Shown: positions 16,699 to 26,000, counted from the stretch's first letter. The stretch: DNA of 64,000 bases from Oscillospiraceae bacterium (GCA_022487055.1 JAKVJJ010000003.1:54698-118697), one strand, 5' to 3'. The notes: generated by a model from the letters alone, not told the origin. Numbers and translations are program-made.

Positions 16699-17370
16699 TT
16701 ATTGTATTTCTTCTTGTGACACGAACCGACGAATTTCATCTGCTAACAGCAAATAGACTTTAGCAACCAGATAGCCGTCGGCTGCCGCATGATTCATACG
16801 TACGGTAAGCGGCAACATCAGGCGGCCGTTTTCTTGGCGGTATCTGCCCCAGTTGATAATGGGCATGAAATAGAGATAACCGTCCGGCAGCTCAATATTC
16901 AGTTCATCATAGGACAACCATGAAACATAGGAAGCGTCGAACCAGTTGGGATGGTTTTCACTGTCCAGATGATAGCCGGATGACTGTTTCGCTGCTGCAA
17001 TATCCTGCTCACAGTTTTTATAAAATATCTGATAGTCTGAATCATACTCTGTATAAACCGGTGTACAGGTTTCCGTGTCTTCATGGAATACATAATGCGT
17101 CGGATTGATTTTATCATAGACAATCAGTTCCTTTGACTGATAAAGATACTGCATCCGATAATCCTCACGGGAATTCAGCGCTTTTGTCAGCAAATACAGA
17201 AAATTGATATAGAATTTTGTTCCCGTCTTTTTGGAGTATGCATAAAGTTCCGTCACATCAACCCGGCTGGTCATAGAAACCGAGCATTTGCAGTCCTCGG
17301 AGAAATGGCGGAAAACACCTTTGCGGTAATAACTGTCCAAATCAATGTTATGGTAATTCATAAAAATCAT
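16699..17370 (-). CDS. Chloramphenicol acetyltransferase-like acyltransferase
   Basis: The 223-residue CAT-fold protein has NIDLDSYYRKGVFRHF at the N-terminus, WLSYDELNIELPD in the middle and the HxxxDG catalytic motif as NHAAADG near residue 195. CAT enzymes acetylate chloramphenicol with acetyl-CoA as trimers. Characterised resistance enzymes carry HHAVCDG-type motifs, so this divergent member may use another acceptor. It overlaps the U32 gene stop by 4 nt, is embedded in a housekeeping operon and has no mobile element nearby, so it appears to be a resident gene. Family alignment favours ATG 17361 as true start. Confidence 0.8.
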   Translation of the reverse strand: MIFMNYHNIDLDSYYRKGVFRHFSEDCKCSVSMTSRVDVTELYAYSKKTGTKFYINFLYLLTKALNSREDYRMQYLYQSKELIVYDKINPTHYVFHEDTETCTPVYTEYDSDYQIFYKNCEQDIAAAKQSSGYHLDSENHPNWFDASYVSWLSYDELNIELPDGYLYFMPIINWGRYRQENGRLMLPLTVRMNHAAADGYLVAKVYLLLADEIRRFVSQEEIQ

Positions 17371-18596
17371 TTATCCTTTGTCTGCACACGCAGCAAAGCA
17401 CCGGGCGCAATCGGCGTATCTGTGTAAAGCAAAACCGTCATCATCGCGTGGTTTGCGGACGTAATTTCCTCGCCGCTCTCATTCTGAATATGATCCATCT
17501 TTACCAGATAAGGCGCTTTCCCCGGCTCCAGCACGTCTGCCGTGTCCCCGCGGAAAAAGCGGTTGCGCTGTGAAAGCACCGCCACACCGTTCTGATAAGT
17601 TTCACAGACAGCGGCAACTTCATAGTCACGAACGTAGCTTCCCAAATTCATATTCTGGTCCGGCCGGCCGAAATAGAACCCTGTGCTGTACTGTCTGTGG
17701 CTGATTTTATTAAGTTCTTCCTTTACCCACGGTGTCAGCGGCTCCTCAGCCTGGGCGTCATCCAATGCCCGCCGATAAGCATTGGTGGCGGCTGCCGTGT
17801 AATATGCAGACTTGGCGCGTCCCTCAATCTTCAAGCTGTCTACACCTGCTTTGAGCAATTCCGGAATATGTTCCGACATATTCATATCCTTGGCGTTCAG
17901 AATATAAGTGCCGTCGCCATCCTCCTCAATCGGCAAATACTGCCCGGGACGAGTTTCCTCGCACAGAGCATATTTCCACCGGCAGGGCTGGGCACAGTCA
18001 CCATGGTTGCCGTCGCGTCCGGTAAAGTAATTGGAAAGCAGGCAGCGACCGGAAAAGGAAACGCACATGGCGCCATGCACAAAGCACTCAATTTCAAGCT
18101 GCTTTGGCGTTTGGGCACGGATGCCGGCAATTTCCTCAATGGAAAGCTCTCTTGCCAGCACCACACGCTTGGCGCCGAGATCATAAAGCCGACGGGCAGC
18201 GGCATAGTTTGCCACACCGGTCTGGGTGGAAATGTGAATCTCCACCTCCGGTGCCACCTGCTGTGCCATCTCCATTACCCCCATGTCAGTGACAATGAAG
18301 GCATCCACACCGGCATCGCGTGCCATGCGCAGAAAAGGCTCCAGCTTGTCCACATCCCGATTGCGCGGAATAATATTGCAGGTAAGATAGACCCGAATGC
18401 CGCGGCCGTGTGCATATTCCACTGCCTGCGTCAATTCCTCCGGGGTAAAGTTGGAGGGAGCGCTGCGCATTCCGAATTCGGTGCCTGCCAGATAGACAGC
18501 ATCCGCACCAAACCGGATGGCTGCCTGTAAACGTTCCATATCCCCCGCCGGAGAGAGAAGTTCCGGCAGACGAACCTGTGGTCTTTCTGATTTCAT
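17367..18596 (-). CDS. Peptidase U32 family protein (tRNA/rRNA hydroxylation type)
   Basis: The 409-residue protein starts with PELLSPAGDMERLQAAIRFGADAVYL and carries the U32 signature ECFVHGAMCVSFSGRC, followed by HGDCAQPCRW. Its four cysteines probably hold an iron-sulfur cluster. Characterised members (RlhA, TrhP/YrrO) hydroxylate RNA rather than cut peptides. Its position right after mltG mirrors the yrrL-yrrM-yrrN-yrrO order of Bacillus and supports a TrhP-like role. The start overlaps the mltG stop by 4 nt. Confidence 0.88.
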   Translation of the reverse strand: MKSERPQVRLPELLSPAGDMERLQAAIRFGADAVYLAGTEFGMRSAPSNFTPEELTQAVEYAHGRGIRVYLTCNIIPRNRDVDKLEPFLRMARDAGVDAFIVTDMGVMEMAQQVAPEVEIHISTQTGVANYAAARRLYDLGAKRVVLARELSIEEIAGIRAQTPKQLEIECFVHGAMCVSFSGRCLLSNYFTGRDGNHGDCAQPCRWKYALCEETRPGQYLPIEEDGDGTYILNAKDMNMSEHIPELLKAGVDSLKIEGRAKSAYYTAAATNAYRRALDDAQAEEPLTPWVKEELNKISHRQYSTGFYFGRPDQNMNLGSYVRDYEVAAVCETYQNGVAVLSQRNRFFRGDTADVLEPGKAPYLVKMDHIQNESGEEITSANHAMMTVLLYTDTPIAPGALLRVQTKDK

Positions 18597-19864
18597 TTTG
18601 TAAGTCCCGCCTCTGCTAAATTATCGGCGTGTTCCTCCGCGCTGCTTGCGTAATATGGCTTCTGCGTCTTTGGATTATGACAGAAGTAAAAATAGCTTGT
18701 ATCATTCGGGTTAAGTGCCGCATTGATAGCGGAGATACCCGGATTGCAGATTGCTCCCGCCGGCAGCCCTTTCACCGTGTAAGTGTTATATTTGCTCTTA
18801 TAGTCTTTCCCTTTATCCGCCGGCACCGCGCTCTTGGAGCGGTAAGGATAATAAGTGGTGGAGTCACAGTCAAGTGTATGAATATTGTATTTATCTCCAT
18901 ACTTCAGGCGATTGTGCAACACCGAGGAAACATTCAGCATATCTGATGAATCAGCCGACTCCGCCTGAATGATGGATGCCATGGTCAGGAGCTGGTCAAG
19001 CGTCATATTTTGCTTCTTAGCCTGATCGCGTATCTGCTTGGTATAATGCGTATTGGCATCGTCCAGCATTTTCTGCAATACATTCTGCGGGTCTTCATCC
19101 TGATAGAATTCATAGGTATCCGGGAACAGATACCCCTCAAATTTGTAATATCTGCCACTCAGACCCTTGAGGTCTGTCACCATGGTATAGGTACTGTCAA
19201 AAGCATCCGTATTCAGCACATCCAAGAACTTCTGTGCAGAAGTGACCACACCGTTCTTTTCCAGCAATTTGGCAATTTCCAGCGCATTCTGTCCTTCCGG
19301 AATCGTCACCTTTACAATGTCGCGGCGGCCCTCGTTGGACTGAAATGTGTTGACAATTTCCTCATAGTCCGTTTTTGTGTCGATCTGCCAAGTTCCATTG
19401 TGGAAACATCCGTCAGATTTGCGCAGCTTACTGTACAGGCAGAAGAAATCAGGATCATCAATTACGCCAGCCTGCTTCAAAATCTGCGCCAGTTTTTGAG
19501 TGATCTCGCTGTTGGTTTTCTTTGCCTGCTTCAGCGGCTCTCCACTCAATTTACGCAATTTGGAGGGCTTTACAGAATTTTCGGTAATACTGGAAGGAAT
19601 CTCGACCGTTACCTTGACGCTGGAGCGGTTGATTGCCAGCACATCATTCAGCCCGGTAATGAGAAACTGTCCCAAGCACGCCGCTGTCAAGATAACCATG
19701 CACCACCACACCAAAGAAAAAAAGCGCTTGTTCTTTTTGCGCTTGGCACGGTTGCGCCGCTTGTGATTGCGTTTGGCGCGTTTTTCATCGGCGGCTTCCC
19801 TGGCGGCTTCCGCTTTCACCGCTTCATTGCCGCTGAAACTGTTTAACGACTCATTTTCAGCCAT
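18593..19864 (-). CDS. mltG: Endolytic murein transglycosylase MltG
   Basis: The 423-residue protein has a long basic cytoplasmic tail (KRAKRNHKRRNRAKRKK), one membrane helix (about 49-70), a LysM-like region with VTIPEGQNALEIAKLL and the YceG domain. That domain includes FEGYLFPDTYEF, the catalytic-Glu block MASIIQAES, and LPAGAICNPGISAI. MltG cuts nascent glycan strands and sets their length. It overlaps the preceding gene by 8 nt and the following by 4 nt. Confidence 0.94.
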   Translation of the reverse strand: MAENESLNSFSGNEAVKAEAAREAADEKRAKRNHKRRNRAKRKKNKRFFSLVWWCMVILTAACLGQFLITGLNDVLAINRSSVKVTVEIPSSITENSVKPSKLRKLSGEPLKQAKKTNSEITQKLAQILKQAGVIDDPDFFCLYSKLRKSDGCFHNGTWQIDTKTDYEEIVNTFQSNEGRRDIVKVTIPEGQNALEIAKLLEKNGVVTSAQKFLDVLNTDAFDSTYTMVTDLKGLSGRYYKFEGYLFPDTYEFYQDEDPQNVLQKMLDDANTHYTKQIRDQAKKQNMTLDQLLTMASIIQAESADSSDMLNVSSVLHNRLKYGDKYNIHTLDCDSTTYYPYRSKSAVPADKGKDYKSKYNTYTVKGLPAGAICNPGISAINAALNPNDTSYFYFCHNPKTQKPYYASSAEEHADNLAEAGLTK

Positions 19865-20480
19865 GACGTACCTCCTGACGGCCGGCAGGATGGCTGCCCG
19901 TCTTTCTGATATATTTTTCAGTTACAATCATATCCACCGGCCGGTCATAGTAGCCATGCGGCAAAATCCACGGAACACACGCGCGGTAACAGATGCCGAC
20001 AGTTTGGCCGCCAAAAGAAGACAGGAAGCGGTCATAATAACCCTTGCCGTACCCAAGGCGGTAGCCTTTGGAATCAAAACTTATGCCGGGCACCACACAC
20101 AAACCGTGCCGCAAGTCTGACACTGGCTGGCAGCGCTCCGCACATGGCTCCAGCACGCCAAACATTCCCGGCTCCAAATCCGCCATAGAGCGTATGAAAT
20201 AAAACTGCATCTGATAAGTGTTAGGAATGCAGCGCGGCACTGCCACACGTTTGCCCATACGCAGGGAGTACCGGATAATTTCCAGTGTGTCCACTTCTGT
20301 GGGTTTGCTGACATAAATAAAGATGACGCGATTTGTCTGATACGCCGGCAAATGAATCAGCCGGTGACACACCGCACGATCCATTTGCTGCTTCTCCGCT
20401 TTGGGCAGTCCCTCCCGATAAGAGCGGTAACGACCGCGCAGCTCATTTTTAATTTCCTTAATGTTCTTCTTCACACGCAT
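19857..20480 (-). CDS. 5-formyltetrahydrofolate cyclo-ligase
   Basis: The 207-residue MTHFS family enzyme converts 5-formyl-THF to 5,10-methenyl-THF using ATP. Motifs are FIYVSKPTEVDT, VVPGISFDSKGYRLGYGKGYYDRFL (substrate/ATP site) and a C-terminal basic tail. It overlaps the DJ-1 gene by 10 nt. Folate work here matches ThyX upstream, which consumes methylene-THF. Confidence 0.93.
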   Translation of the reverse strand: MRVKKNIKEIKNELRGRYRSYREGLPKAEKQQMDRAVCHRLIHLPAYQTNRVIFIYVSKPTEVDTLEIIRYSLRMGKRVAVPRCIPNTYQMQFYFIRSMADLEPGMFGVLEPCAERCQPVSDLRHGLCVVPGISFDSKGYRLGYGKGYYDRFLSSFGGQTVGICYRACVPWILPHGYYDRPVDMIVTEKYIRKTGSHPAGRQEVRHG

Positions 20481-21019
20481 TGAATTGATTTCCTGATATC
20501 CTGTGATTTTTGTTCACCGCATAACGTTTCCACCAGTTTCAGTCCAAAATCGACTGCCACGCCGGCACCCTTGGCTGTAATCACCCGGCCGCTTTGCACC
20601 ACAGGACTGTTGCTGATTTTTTCACAGTGCAACTCTTGTTCATAGCCTGGAGAGCAGATAGCCTCATGCCCGGCAAGCAGGCCCCAGTGGCCCAGCACAG
20701 AAGGCGCCGCACAGATGGCTGCCAAATAGCCACCGTTATGCGCACACAGCATCACAGCTTTTTTCACGGTTGCAGAGGCTTCTAGATTCCGGGTTCCCGG
20801 CATACCTCCGGGCAGAATCACCATTTCTGGAGGATTCTGTTCCAAATTTATATCCTGCTCCGCCAGATCAGCCTCAATGCAGACACCGTGTGAGCTGGTA
20901 ACAGTCCTTCCGCCAATTCCAACCGTGATGACGTGGAACTTTGCACGGTGCAGAAGGTCAACCGGAGCCAAAGCTTCCACTTCTTCAAATCCATCTGCTA
21001 AGAATTCATAAATAATCAT
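20471..21019 (-). CDS. DJ-1/PfpI family protein
   Basis: The 182-residue ThiJ/PfpI superfamily protein has FLADGFEEVEALAPVDLL, VILPGGMPGTRNL and the nucleophile elbow AAICAAPSVLG with the reactive cysteine. These are as in YajL/DJ-1, proposed to repair glycated or oxidised targets. The specific activity is unproven. It starts 3 nt after tmk. Confidence 0.9.
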   Translation of the reverse strand: MIIYEFLADGFEEVEALAPVDLLHRAKFHVITVGIGGRTVTSSHGVCIEADLAEQDINLEQNPPEMVILPGGMPGTRNLEASATVKKAVMLCAHNGGYLAAICAAPSVLGHWGLLAGHEAICSPGYEQELHCEKISNSPVVQSGRVITAKGAGVAVDFGLKLVETLCGEQKSQDIRKSIQCV

Positions 21020-21022
21020 AAT

Positions 21023-21730
21023 CTAAAAGGCTCCTTTCAAGTCATTCGATATTTTGTCTGTCTGCAGCAAACCGGTTTCCCGTACCGCACACAGCAGTTC
21101 CTCGTGGATTTCCTGCGGAGTTTTCAGCCTGCTTCCCTCCACACAAGAAACCCGCACCCAGCCGAGTTTCCGTGCGGTATAAAGTGCGGCTTCCCGGCAG
21201 TCATTCTGAAAACCCGCATTCCGTTCATGGATGTCTTTTTTGGATTCATCTCCGCTGTAACGCTTTTCAAGCAGAGATTCAGAAGCTGTGGCCGGCATAT
21301 CCAAAAAGACAGTGAGGTCAGGTTTCGGCAGCATAAGCCGCTTATATTCATAATCCATCAGCCACTGCAGGAAGTTGTCCCATTCTGCCCGGGGCAGTTT
21401 GGGCATCTGATAAACCATATTGGAAGTTGTGTATCGGTCTGCCAAAATCAGTTCACCGGCAGCGTAGCTGTCTTTCCAGAACTTCTGATAGGAGGCAAAG
21501 CGGTCAACCGCGAAAAAGGAAGATGCCGCATAAGCATTGACTGCCTGCGGAGAAGTACCGAATTCTCCGTTCAAGTACATTTTCACCAGTACAGACGATG
21601 GCTGTGCATAATCCGGGAAAGATACCCGCCGGCACGCAATGCCGCTTTTGGTCAGCGCATCCGCAAGCAATCCTGCCTGCGTCTGCTTGCCGCTGCCGTC
21701 CAGTCCTTCCAAGGTCAGCAGCTTACCCAT
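21023..21730 (-). CDS. tmk: Thymidylate kinase-like dNMP kinase
   Basis: The 235-residue P-loop kinase has LLTLEGLDGSGKQTQ at the N-terminus, DRYTTSNMVYQM as the DR(Y/H) motif and VFLDMPATASESLLEKR before the lid. It phosphorylates dTMP to dTDP. The P-loop has SGKQT rather than the usual SGKTT/ST. It overlaps the thyX stop by 8 nt (ATGGGTAA), so the two consecutive steps of dTTP synthesis are translationally coupled. Confidence 0.9.
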   Translation of the reverse strand: MGKLLTLEGLDGSGKQTQAGLLADALTKSGIACRRVSFPDYAQPSSVLVKMYLNGEFGTSPQAVNAYAASSFFAVDRFASYQKFWKDSYAAGELILADRYTTSNMVYQMPKLPRAEWDNFLQWLMDYEYKRLMLPKPDLTVFLDMPATASESLLEKRYSGDESKKDIHERNAGFQNDCREAALYTARKLGWVRVSCVEGSRLKTPQEIHEELLCAVRETGLLQTDKISNDLKGAF

Positions 21731-22502
21731 TATTTTCACCACTTAGTTCGGCATAATGCCTGCGGACGTCTTCCATTTTGCCACAGCACATTTTTCCTTC
21801 CGGGCATGGGCCACAAAGGCACCCCGGGCCAGCCTTGGCAAACAGATGCGGCGCCGCTTTTTGGGCCAGCACCAACATCTGCTCGGCAACACCGCGGATT
21901 TCCCATTGTGCACGATTGCAACAGCGTAAGGAGAAAAAGTGCAGCAAACTGCGCGCGTCCATTGTGCAGACCATTTTTGTCGTGCAGGCATTTGGCAGCA
22001 CAAAGCGTGCGTCCTCTATCGCCTGTTTTTCCGCTTTACGGTCTGCAGCCTTTTCTGAGAGTCCCTGCTTCAGCAACTCGGCTTTGTGGTTTTGCTTCAG
22101 CCGCTCGGTCAAATGGTCATAGTGCCGTTGGTCTTCCTCCATTGCCTGCAAAAATTCTTCTTTGGCTTCGGGAATCGCCTCAATCTCCGGCGGCATAACA
22201 TAGGTAAACTGCTTTTCTGCCACATAACGCTGACTTTGCACACTGAAGCTTGCAATGCGGTGACGCGTAATCTGCGCCATAAGGGAACGGGAAACACCTT
22301 CAATGCCAAAAGTAAAGGAAGCGTGTTCAATCGGTGTTTCGTGCCCGTTTTCCGTCAGCATGTCCATAAAATGAGAAACGCGTTCCTCCGTCATCCCCTG
22401 CCGTATTTCATCAATGCCGGCAGGCGAATAGCACAGCCGGGCAGCGGCGGCCACCGTTTCTTCCGGGAACTGCGTGTAAGCGAGCAATTCAACATGAGCC
22501 AT
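21723..22502 (-). CDS. thyX: Flavin-dependent thymidylate synthase
   Basis: The 259-residue ThyX has the diagnostic RHRIASFSVQSQRY motif binding FAD and dUMP, preceded by HETPIEHASFTFGIEG. It methylates dUMP with methylene-THF and reduced flavin. The C-terminus carries a cysteine cluster (CLCGPCPEGKMCCGK) beyond the catalytic core, which might bind a metal. It is the first gene of the eight-gene operon ending with the PBP. Confidence 0.95.
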   Translation of the reverse strand: MAHVELLAYTQFPEETVAAAARLCYSPAGIDEIRQGMTEERVSHFMDMLTENGHETPIEHASFTFGIEGVSRSLMAQITRHRIASFSVQSQRYVAEKQFTYVMPPEIEAIPEAKEEFLQAMEEDQRHYDHLTERLKQNHKAELLKQGLSEKAADRKAEKQAIEDARFVLPNACTTKMVCTMDARSLLHFFSLRCCNRAQWEIRGVAEQMLVLAQKAAPHLFAKAGPGCLCGPCPEGKMCCGKMEDVRRHYAELSGENNG

Positions 22503-22544
22503 AAGCGTTGTGTGCCTCCATCATTTTTTATCTTTATGGATAGT

Positions 22545-22573
22545 ATTATAGCAAAATTTCTGCTTGGATTCAA
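22545..22573 (-). promoter_or_regulatory. Promoter of the thyX operon
   Basis: TTGAAT (22568-22573), a 17-bp spacer and TATAAT (22545-22550). Confidence 0.85.
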
Positions 22574-22650
22574 CTGAATTTTCCATGGGAGGAAATACGC
22601 CCGGTTCCGTAACATTTTTCTTTCTGCTCCATAAGATAGTATTGATTCCA

Positions 22651-22660
22651 GAATCATGTT
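22651..22660 (+). promoter_or_regulatory. Possible sporulation-type -10 element
   Basis: CATAAGATA near 22631-22640 to 22651 fits the mother-cell sigma-K/E -10 pattern CATAnnnTA. No sigma-A pair with proper spacing is seen upstream of the cysteine-rich gene. This is weak pattern evidence; the position is approximate. Confidence 0.3.
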
Positions 22661-22680
22661 GTCTGATAGGAGGACTAAAT

Positions 22681-23490
22681 ATGGAAGAATCGAATGATAC
22701 CCTGCGTTCCGCGAAGTTCAAAGAAGCAGTCTGCATAGACGCACAGCGTGTATATGACTCCTGCAGCTCAAAAGACTGCCTGGAGGATTTGCAGGTCTAC
22801 TTCCCAATGTCCAAGCGCCCCATCATTGAGCAGTGCGCCAATGTCCGACTGCGCAGTGTTGAGGTTCTCACCGTCTATCTGAATATGGAGCCGGTCGCAT
22901 TTAATAAAGGCTTCTATTCCATAGACATGACATTTGTTTTTGATGTTTCTCTCGATGTTTACACAGCTCCTGCTACCTGCCCGACCGTTGTTAACGGTAT
23001 TTCCCTGTTTACAAAGAAAGCCATTCTGTACGGCAGCGACGGCAATGTCAAAGTATTCTCCAGTGATGGAGGCTGCGGCACACCAGCAAGCAATGGTACC
23101 CGCACTCTGCCAAAAGCTGTCTGCCAAGTAGCAGAGCCAGTGGCACTCTCTGCTCGTGTCTGCGACTCCAGACCTGACTGCAGCACCAACTTTAAGATTC
23201 CGGAGGACATTTGCGAGCACTTTGGCGGTGACTTTGATTTTGGATGCTGCCGCACTGTGTATGTGACCATTGGTTTGTTCTCTATCGTGCAGGTCATGCG
23301 CAATGTGCAGATGCTCATTCCTGCTTATGACTTCTGCGTTCCGTCCAAAGAATGCACCCCTGTGAGCGATAACCCGTGTGAAATGTTCAAGCACATCGAT
23401 TTTCCGACCGATTCTTTCTTCCCGCCAAAAGTGAACGATACTGACGGATGTGGGTGCGGATGCGGCAATAAGACAAAGACCACAGTGTAA
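22681..23490 (+). CDS. Conserved cysteine-rich protein, possibly spore-associated
   Basis: The 269-residue protein has about 20 cysteines, including EAVCIDAQRVYDSCSSKDC, ATCPTVVNG, FGCCRTVYV, and a DGCGCGCGN tail. It has no signal peptide or membrane helix and is predicted beta-rich. I recall closely similar unnamed proteins across spore-forming Clostridia but no tested function. Cysteine-rich, self-associating proteins are common in spore coats; that is inference. AGGAGG lies 8 nt before ATG 22681. It is monocistronic, with its own terminator. Confidence 0.85.
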   Translation: MEESNDTLRSAKFKEAVCIDAQRVYDSCSSKDCLEDLQVYFPMSKRPIIEQCANVRLRSVEVLTVYLNMEPVAFNKGFYSIDMTFVFDVSLDVYTAPATCPTVVNGISLFTKKAILYGSDGNVKVFSSDGGCGTPASNGTRTLPKAVCQVAEPVALSARVCDSRPDCSTNFKIPEDICEHFGGDFDFGCCRTVYVTIGLFSIVQVMRNVQMLIPAYDFCVPSKECTPVSDNPCEMFKHIDFPTDSFFPPKVNDTDGCGCGCGNKTKTTV

Positions 23491-23493
23491 AAC

Positions 23494-23530
23494 AAAGCGG
23501 CAGATGCCAAAGCACCTGCCGCTTTCCTTT
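23494..23530. terminator. Bidirectional terminator
   Basis: AAAGCGGCAG pairs with CTGCCGCTTT with a T-run on the plus side (CTTTTTG). It lies between the cysteine-rich gene and pcrA, which converge. Confidence 0.8.
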
Positions 23531-23549
23531 TTGTAAATACGGACAAGTC

Positions 23550-25934
23550 TCAGGCGCGCTTCAAATGTGCGAAGTTTGCCATGATTTTTTTTGTGCCCTT
23601 TTCATCAAACGCAATCTCAAGCAGTGTGTCATTGCCCATTGGTGTGGCAGACAAGACCATTCCTTTACCAAAGGCACGATGCAGCACAGCATCGCCGGGT
23701 TTAAAGGTTGGTGCCTTCTGTGCATGGGCGAATTCCGGCACGCCAAAATGCAGCGCCGATTCCATGGAAGACGCGCGTGATTCTTTGGAGGACACCGGCA
23801 GTTCTACGCCGGGTTTTGGATGTTTCCAGCTTCGTGTTGCGGTGTGCTCTGTCAGTTCCTCCGGTATCTCATTCAAGAAACGGCTGGGTTTATTTCTGTT
23901 TGTTGAGCCGAAAATCATGCGACTCTGTGCATTAAGAATAAACAGTTCCTCTCTTGCACGGGTAATGGCAACATAAGCGAGACGACGTTCCTCCTCAATC
24001 TGTTCCGGATTGTAGATTGCCTGCACGCCGGGGAAAATGCCATCCTCAAAGCCGGGCAGAAACACTACTGGAAATTCCAGCCCTTTGGCAGAGTGCATCG
24101 TCATCATAACAACGGTGTCTGCTTCGCTGTCATAGTTATCAATATCTGTCATCAGGGCAACTTCCTCAAGAAAACCATCCAGCGTAACATTGCCGTCGTT
24201 CTCCTCCTCATACTGCTGAATGTTGCTGCCCAGCTGTGTGAGGTTGTCAATGCGGTCTTTCACTTCATCATTTCCCGGATTGCCAAGACTTTCAATGTAG
24301 CCGGTTTGAGAAAGAATTTCATCATAAAGTTCCTTCAGACTGCGGTTCTTATCCTCATTAATTTCTATGAAGTTCTTCATAATCTCCGCAAACTGCAGCA
24401 ATTTAGGCGCAGTGCGCTTCAGCGGCTCAAATTCATCCGCATGAGAAATGACATAGAAAACATTTTCACCAATCTGAGAAGCAATCTCAAATGCCACGGA
24501 AAGTGTCTTGTCACCAATGCTGCGCTTGGGCTGATTGATAATCCGGCGCAGACGAATTTCGTCGCTCGAATTATTCACAACACTCAGGTAAGCAATCATG
24601 TCACGGACTTCCTTGTGCTCATAAAAACGCAGGCCACCGATAATGCGATACGGAATGCCGGACTTCACAAAATTCTTTTCCAGTGCGCTGGACTGTGTAT
24701 TCATGCGGTAAAGGATTGCATAGTCACTGAATTTTCGTCCCTTAGAAACGCCGTCAAGAATCTGCTTGCCGATATAAGTCGCTTCATCCTGCTCATTCAG
24801 GGCAGTATGCGTCTGAATCTTGTTGCCGACCGGATTCTCTGTCCACAAAGTTTTGCCTTTGCGTTCCGTATTATTAGCAATCACCGCGTTGGCAGCATTC
24901 AGAATGGTCTGTGTGGAACGATAATTCTGTTCCAACCGAATGGTTTTAGCATTTGGAAAAGTCTTTTCAAAGCCAAGAATGTTTTCAATCGTCGCGCCCC
25001 GGAACTTATAAATGCTCTGGTCATCATCGCCGACGACGCAGAGGTTTCCGCTTTTCTGTGCCAGCAGTTTTATCAGGACATACTGCGCGTGGTTAGTATC
25101 CTGATATTCGTCCACCATAATATACCGGAATTTGCGCTGATAATAAGTCAAGACATCGCTGTTTTCCTGCAAAAGCCGAACAGTGCAGGAAATCAGGTCA
25201 TCAAAGTCCATGGCGTCCGCTTCTTTTAACTGCTGCTGATACATCTGATAGGCTTTCGCAATCGTGACCAGACGATTATCACCGCCGGCAGCCTCCATGT
25301 ATGCCTGCGGTTCAATCAGAGAATCTTTTGCATGGGAAATTTCACTAATGACGGATTTACAGGCAAGCACCTTTTCATCCACATCCAGTTCCTTCAGGCA
25401 ACTTTTCATCAGCCGGCGGGAATCATCAGAATCATAAATTGTAAAGTGATTAGTATAACCCAGTTTATCGCCATACTGCCGCAGCATCCGCGCACAGGTG
25501 GAGTGGAAAGTGCTGGCCCAGACCTGACTGCCCGCTTCACCAAGCATATCCGCCAAGCGCTGCTTCAGCTCACCGGCCGCCTTATTTGTAAAGGTAATCG
25601 CCAGAATCTGCCACGGTGCACAGGAATCAGCCGCAAGATGCTCCTGCACTTTGTCCGGCAGCGGGGCTTCTTTCTCCAGATAAGCCTGCATTGCCTGCAC
25701 GTCCTGTTCATTCAGATGCGCGTCAGTGTCCGCGTAGGCGTTGCCGTTCCGGATAATGTTGGCAATGCGGTTTACCAGCACCGTTGTCTTGCCGCTGCCG
25801 GCACCAGCCAGCACCAGCAAAGGGCCATTTACCAAAAACACCGCTTCCCGCTGCCGTTCATTCATATGGGAAAATTCTTTTTCCAGCACTTGCCGTCTTA
25901 ATTGCAGTGCAGTTTCACTCAATATACTCACCAT
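23550..25934 (-). CDS. pcrA: ATP-dependent DNA helicase PcrA/UvrD
   Basis: The 794-residue SF1A helicase has MNERQREAV (Q motif), LAGAGSGKTT (Walker A), VDEYQDTNHAQY (Walker B), QNYRST, and TMHSAKGLEFPVVF with VAITRARE near the end of the core. The C-terminal tail ends with a Tudor-like segment (GDAVLHRAFGKGMVL) that contacts RNA polymerase in relatives. An insertion of about 45 residues after the Walker A helix (around ADTDAHLNEQDVQ) is typical of clostridial PcrA. It acts in nucleotide excision repair and replication-transcription conflicts. The start codon is uncertain (ATG 25934 or a TTG a few codons in). Confidence 0.95.
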   Translation of the reverse strand: MVSILSETALQLRRQVLEKEFSHMNERQREAVFLVNGPLLVLAGAGSGKTTVLVNRIANIIRNGNAYADTDAHLNEQDVQAMQAYLEKEAPLPDKVQEHLAADSCAPWQILAITFTNKAAGELKQRLADMLGEAGSQVWASTFHSTCARMLRQYGDKLGYTNHFTIYDSDDSRRLMKSCLKELDVDEKVLACKSVISEISHAKDSLIEPQAYMEAAGGDNRLVTIAKAYQMYQQQLKEADAMDFDDLISCTVRLLQENSDVLTYYQRKFRYIMVDEYQDTNHAQYVLIKLLAQKSGNLCVVGDDDQSIYKFRGATIENILGFEKTFPNAKTIRLEQNYRSTQTILNAANAVIANNTERKGKTLWTENPVGNKIQTHTALNEQDEATYIGKQILDGVSKGRKFSDYAILYRMNTQSSALEKNFVKSGIPYRIIGGLRFYEHKEVRDMIAYLSVVNNSSDEIRLRRIINQPKRSIGDKTLSVAFEIASQIGENVFYVISHADEFEPLKRTAPKLLQFAEIMKNFIEINEDKNRSLKELYDEILSQTGYIESLGNPGNDEVKDRIDNLTQLGSNIQQYEEENDGNVTLDGFLEEVALMTDIDNYDSEADTVVMMTMHSAKGLEFPVVFLPGFEDGIFPGVQAIYNPEQIEEERRLAYVAITRAREELFILNAQSRMIFGSTNRNKPSRFLNEIPEELTEHTATRSWKHPKPGVELPVSSKESRASSMESALHFGVPEFAHAQKAPTFKPGDAVLHRAFGKGMVLSATPMGNDTLLEIAFDEKGTKKIMANFAHLKRA

Positions 25935-25965
25935 CTAACTTTAAATTTTGGGACAAGTCTTTACT

Positions 25966-26000
25966 GTAAACGCCCGCACATCGTCTGTGCGGGCGTTTAC
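25966..26000. terminator. Terminator downstream of oadB
   Basis: GTAAACGCCCGCACA (25966-25980) forms a near-perfect palindrome with TGTGCGGGCGTTTAC (25986-26000), 15-bp stem. It ends the oadG-oadB unit. Confidence 0.85.

Noticed and set aside
16699..17370. Recently acquired antibiotic resistance gene
   Set aside because: It is woven into a translationally coupled operon with similar codon usage and no mobile flanks, so recent acquisition is not supported.
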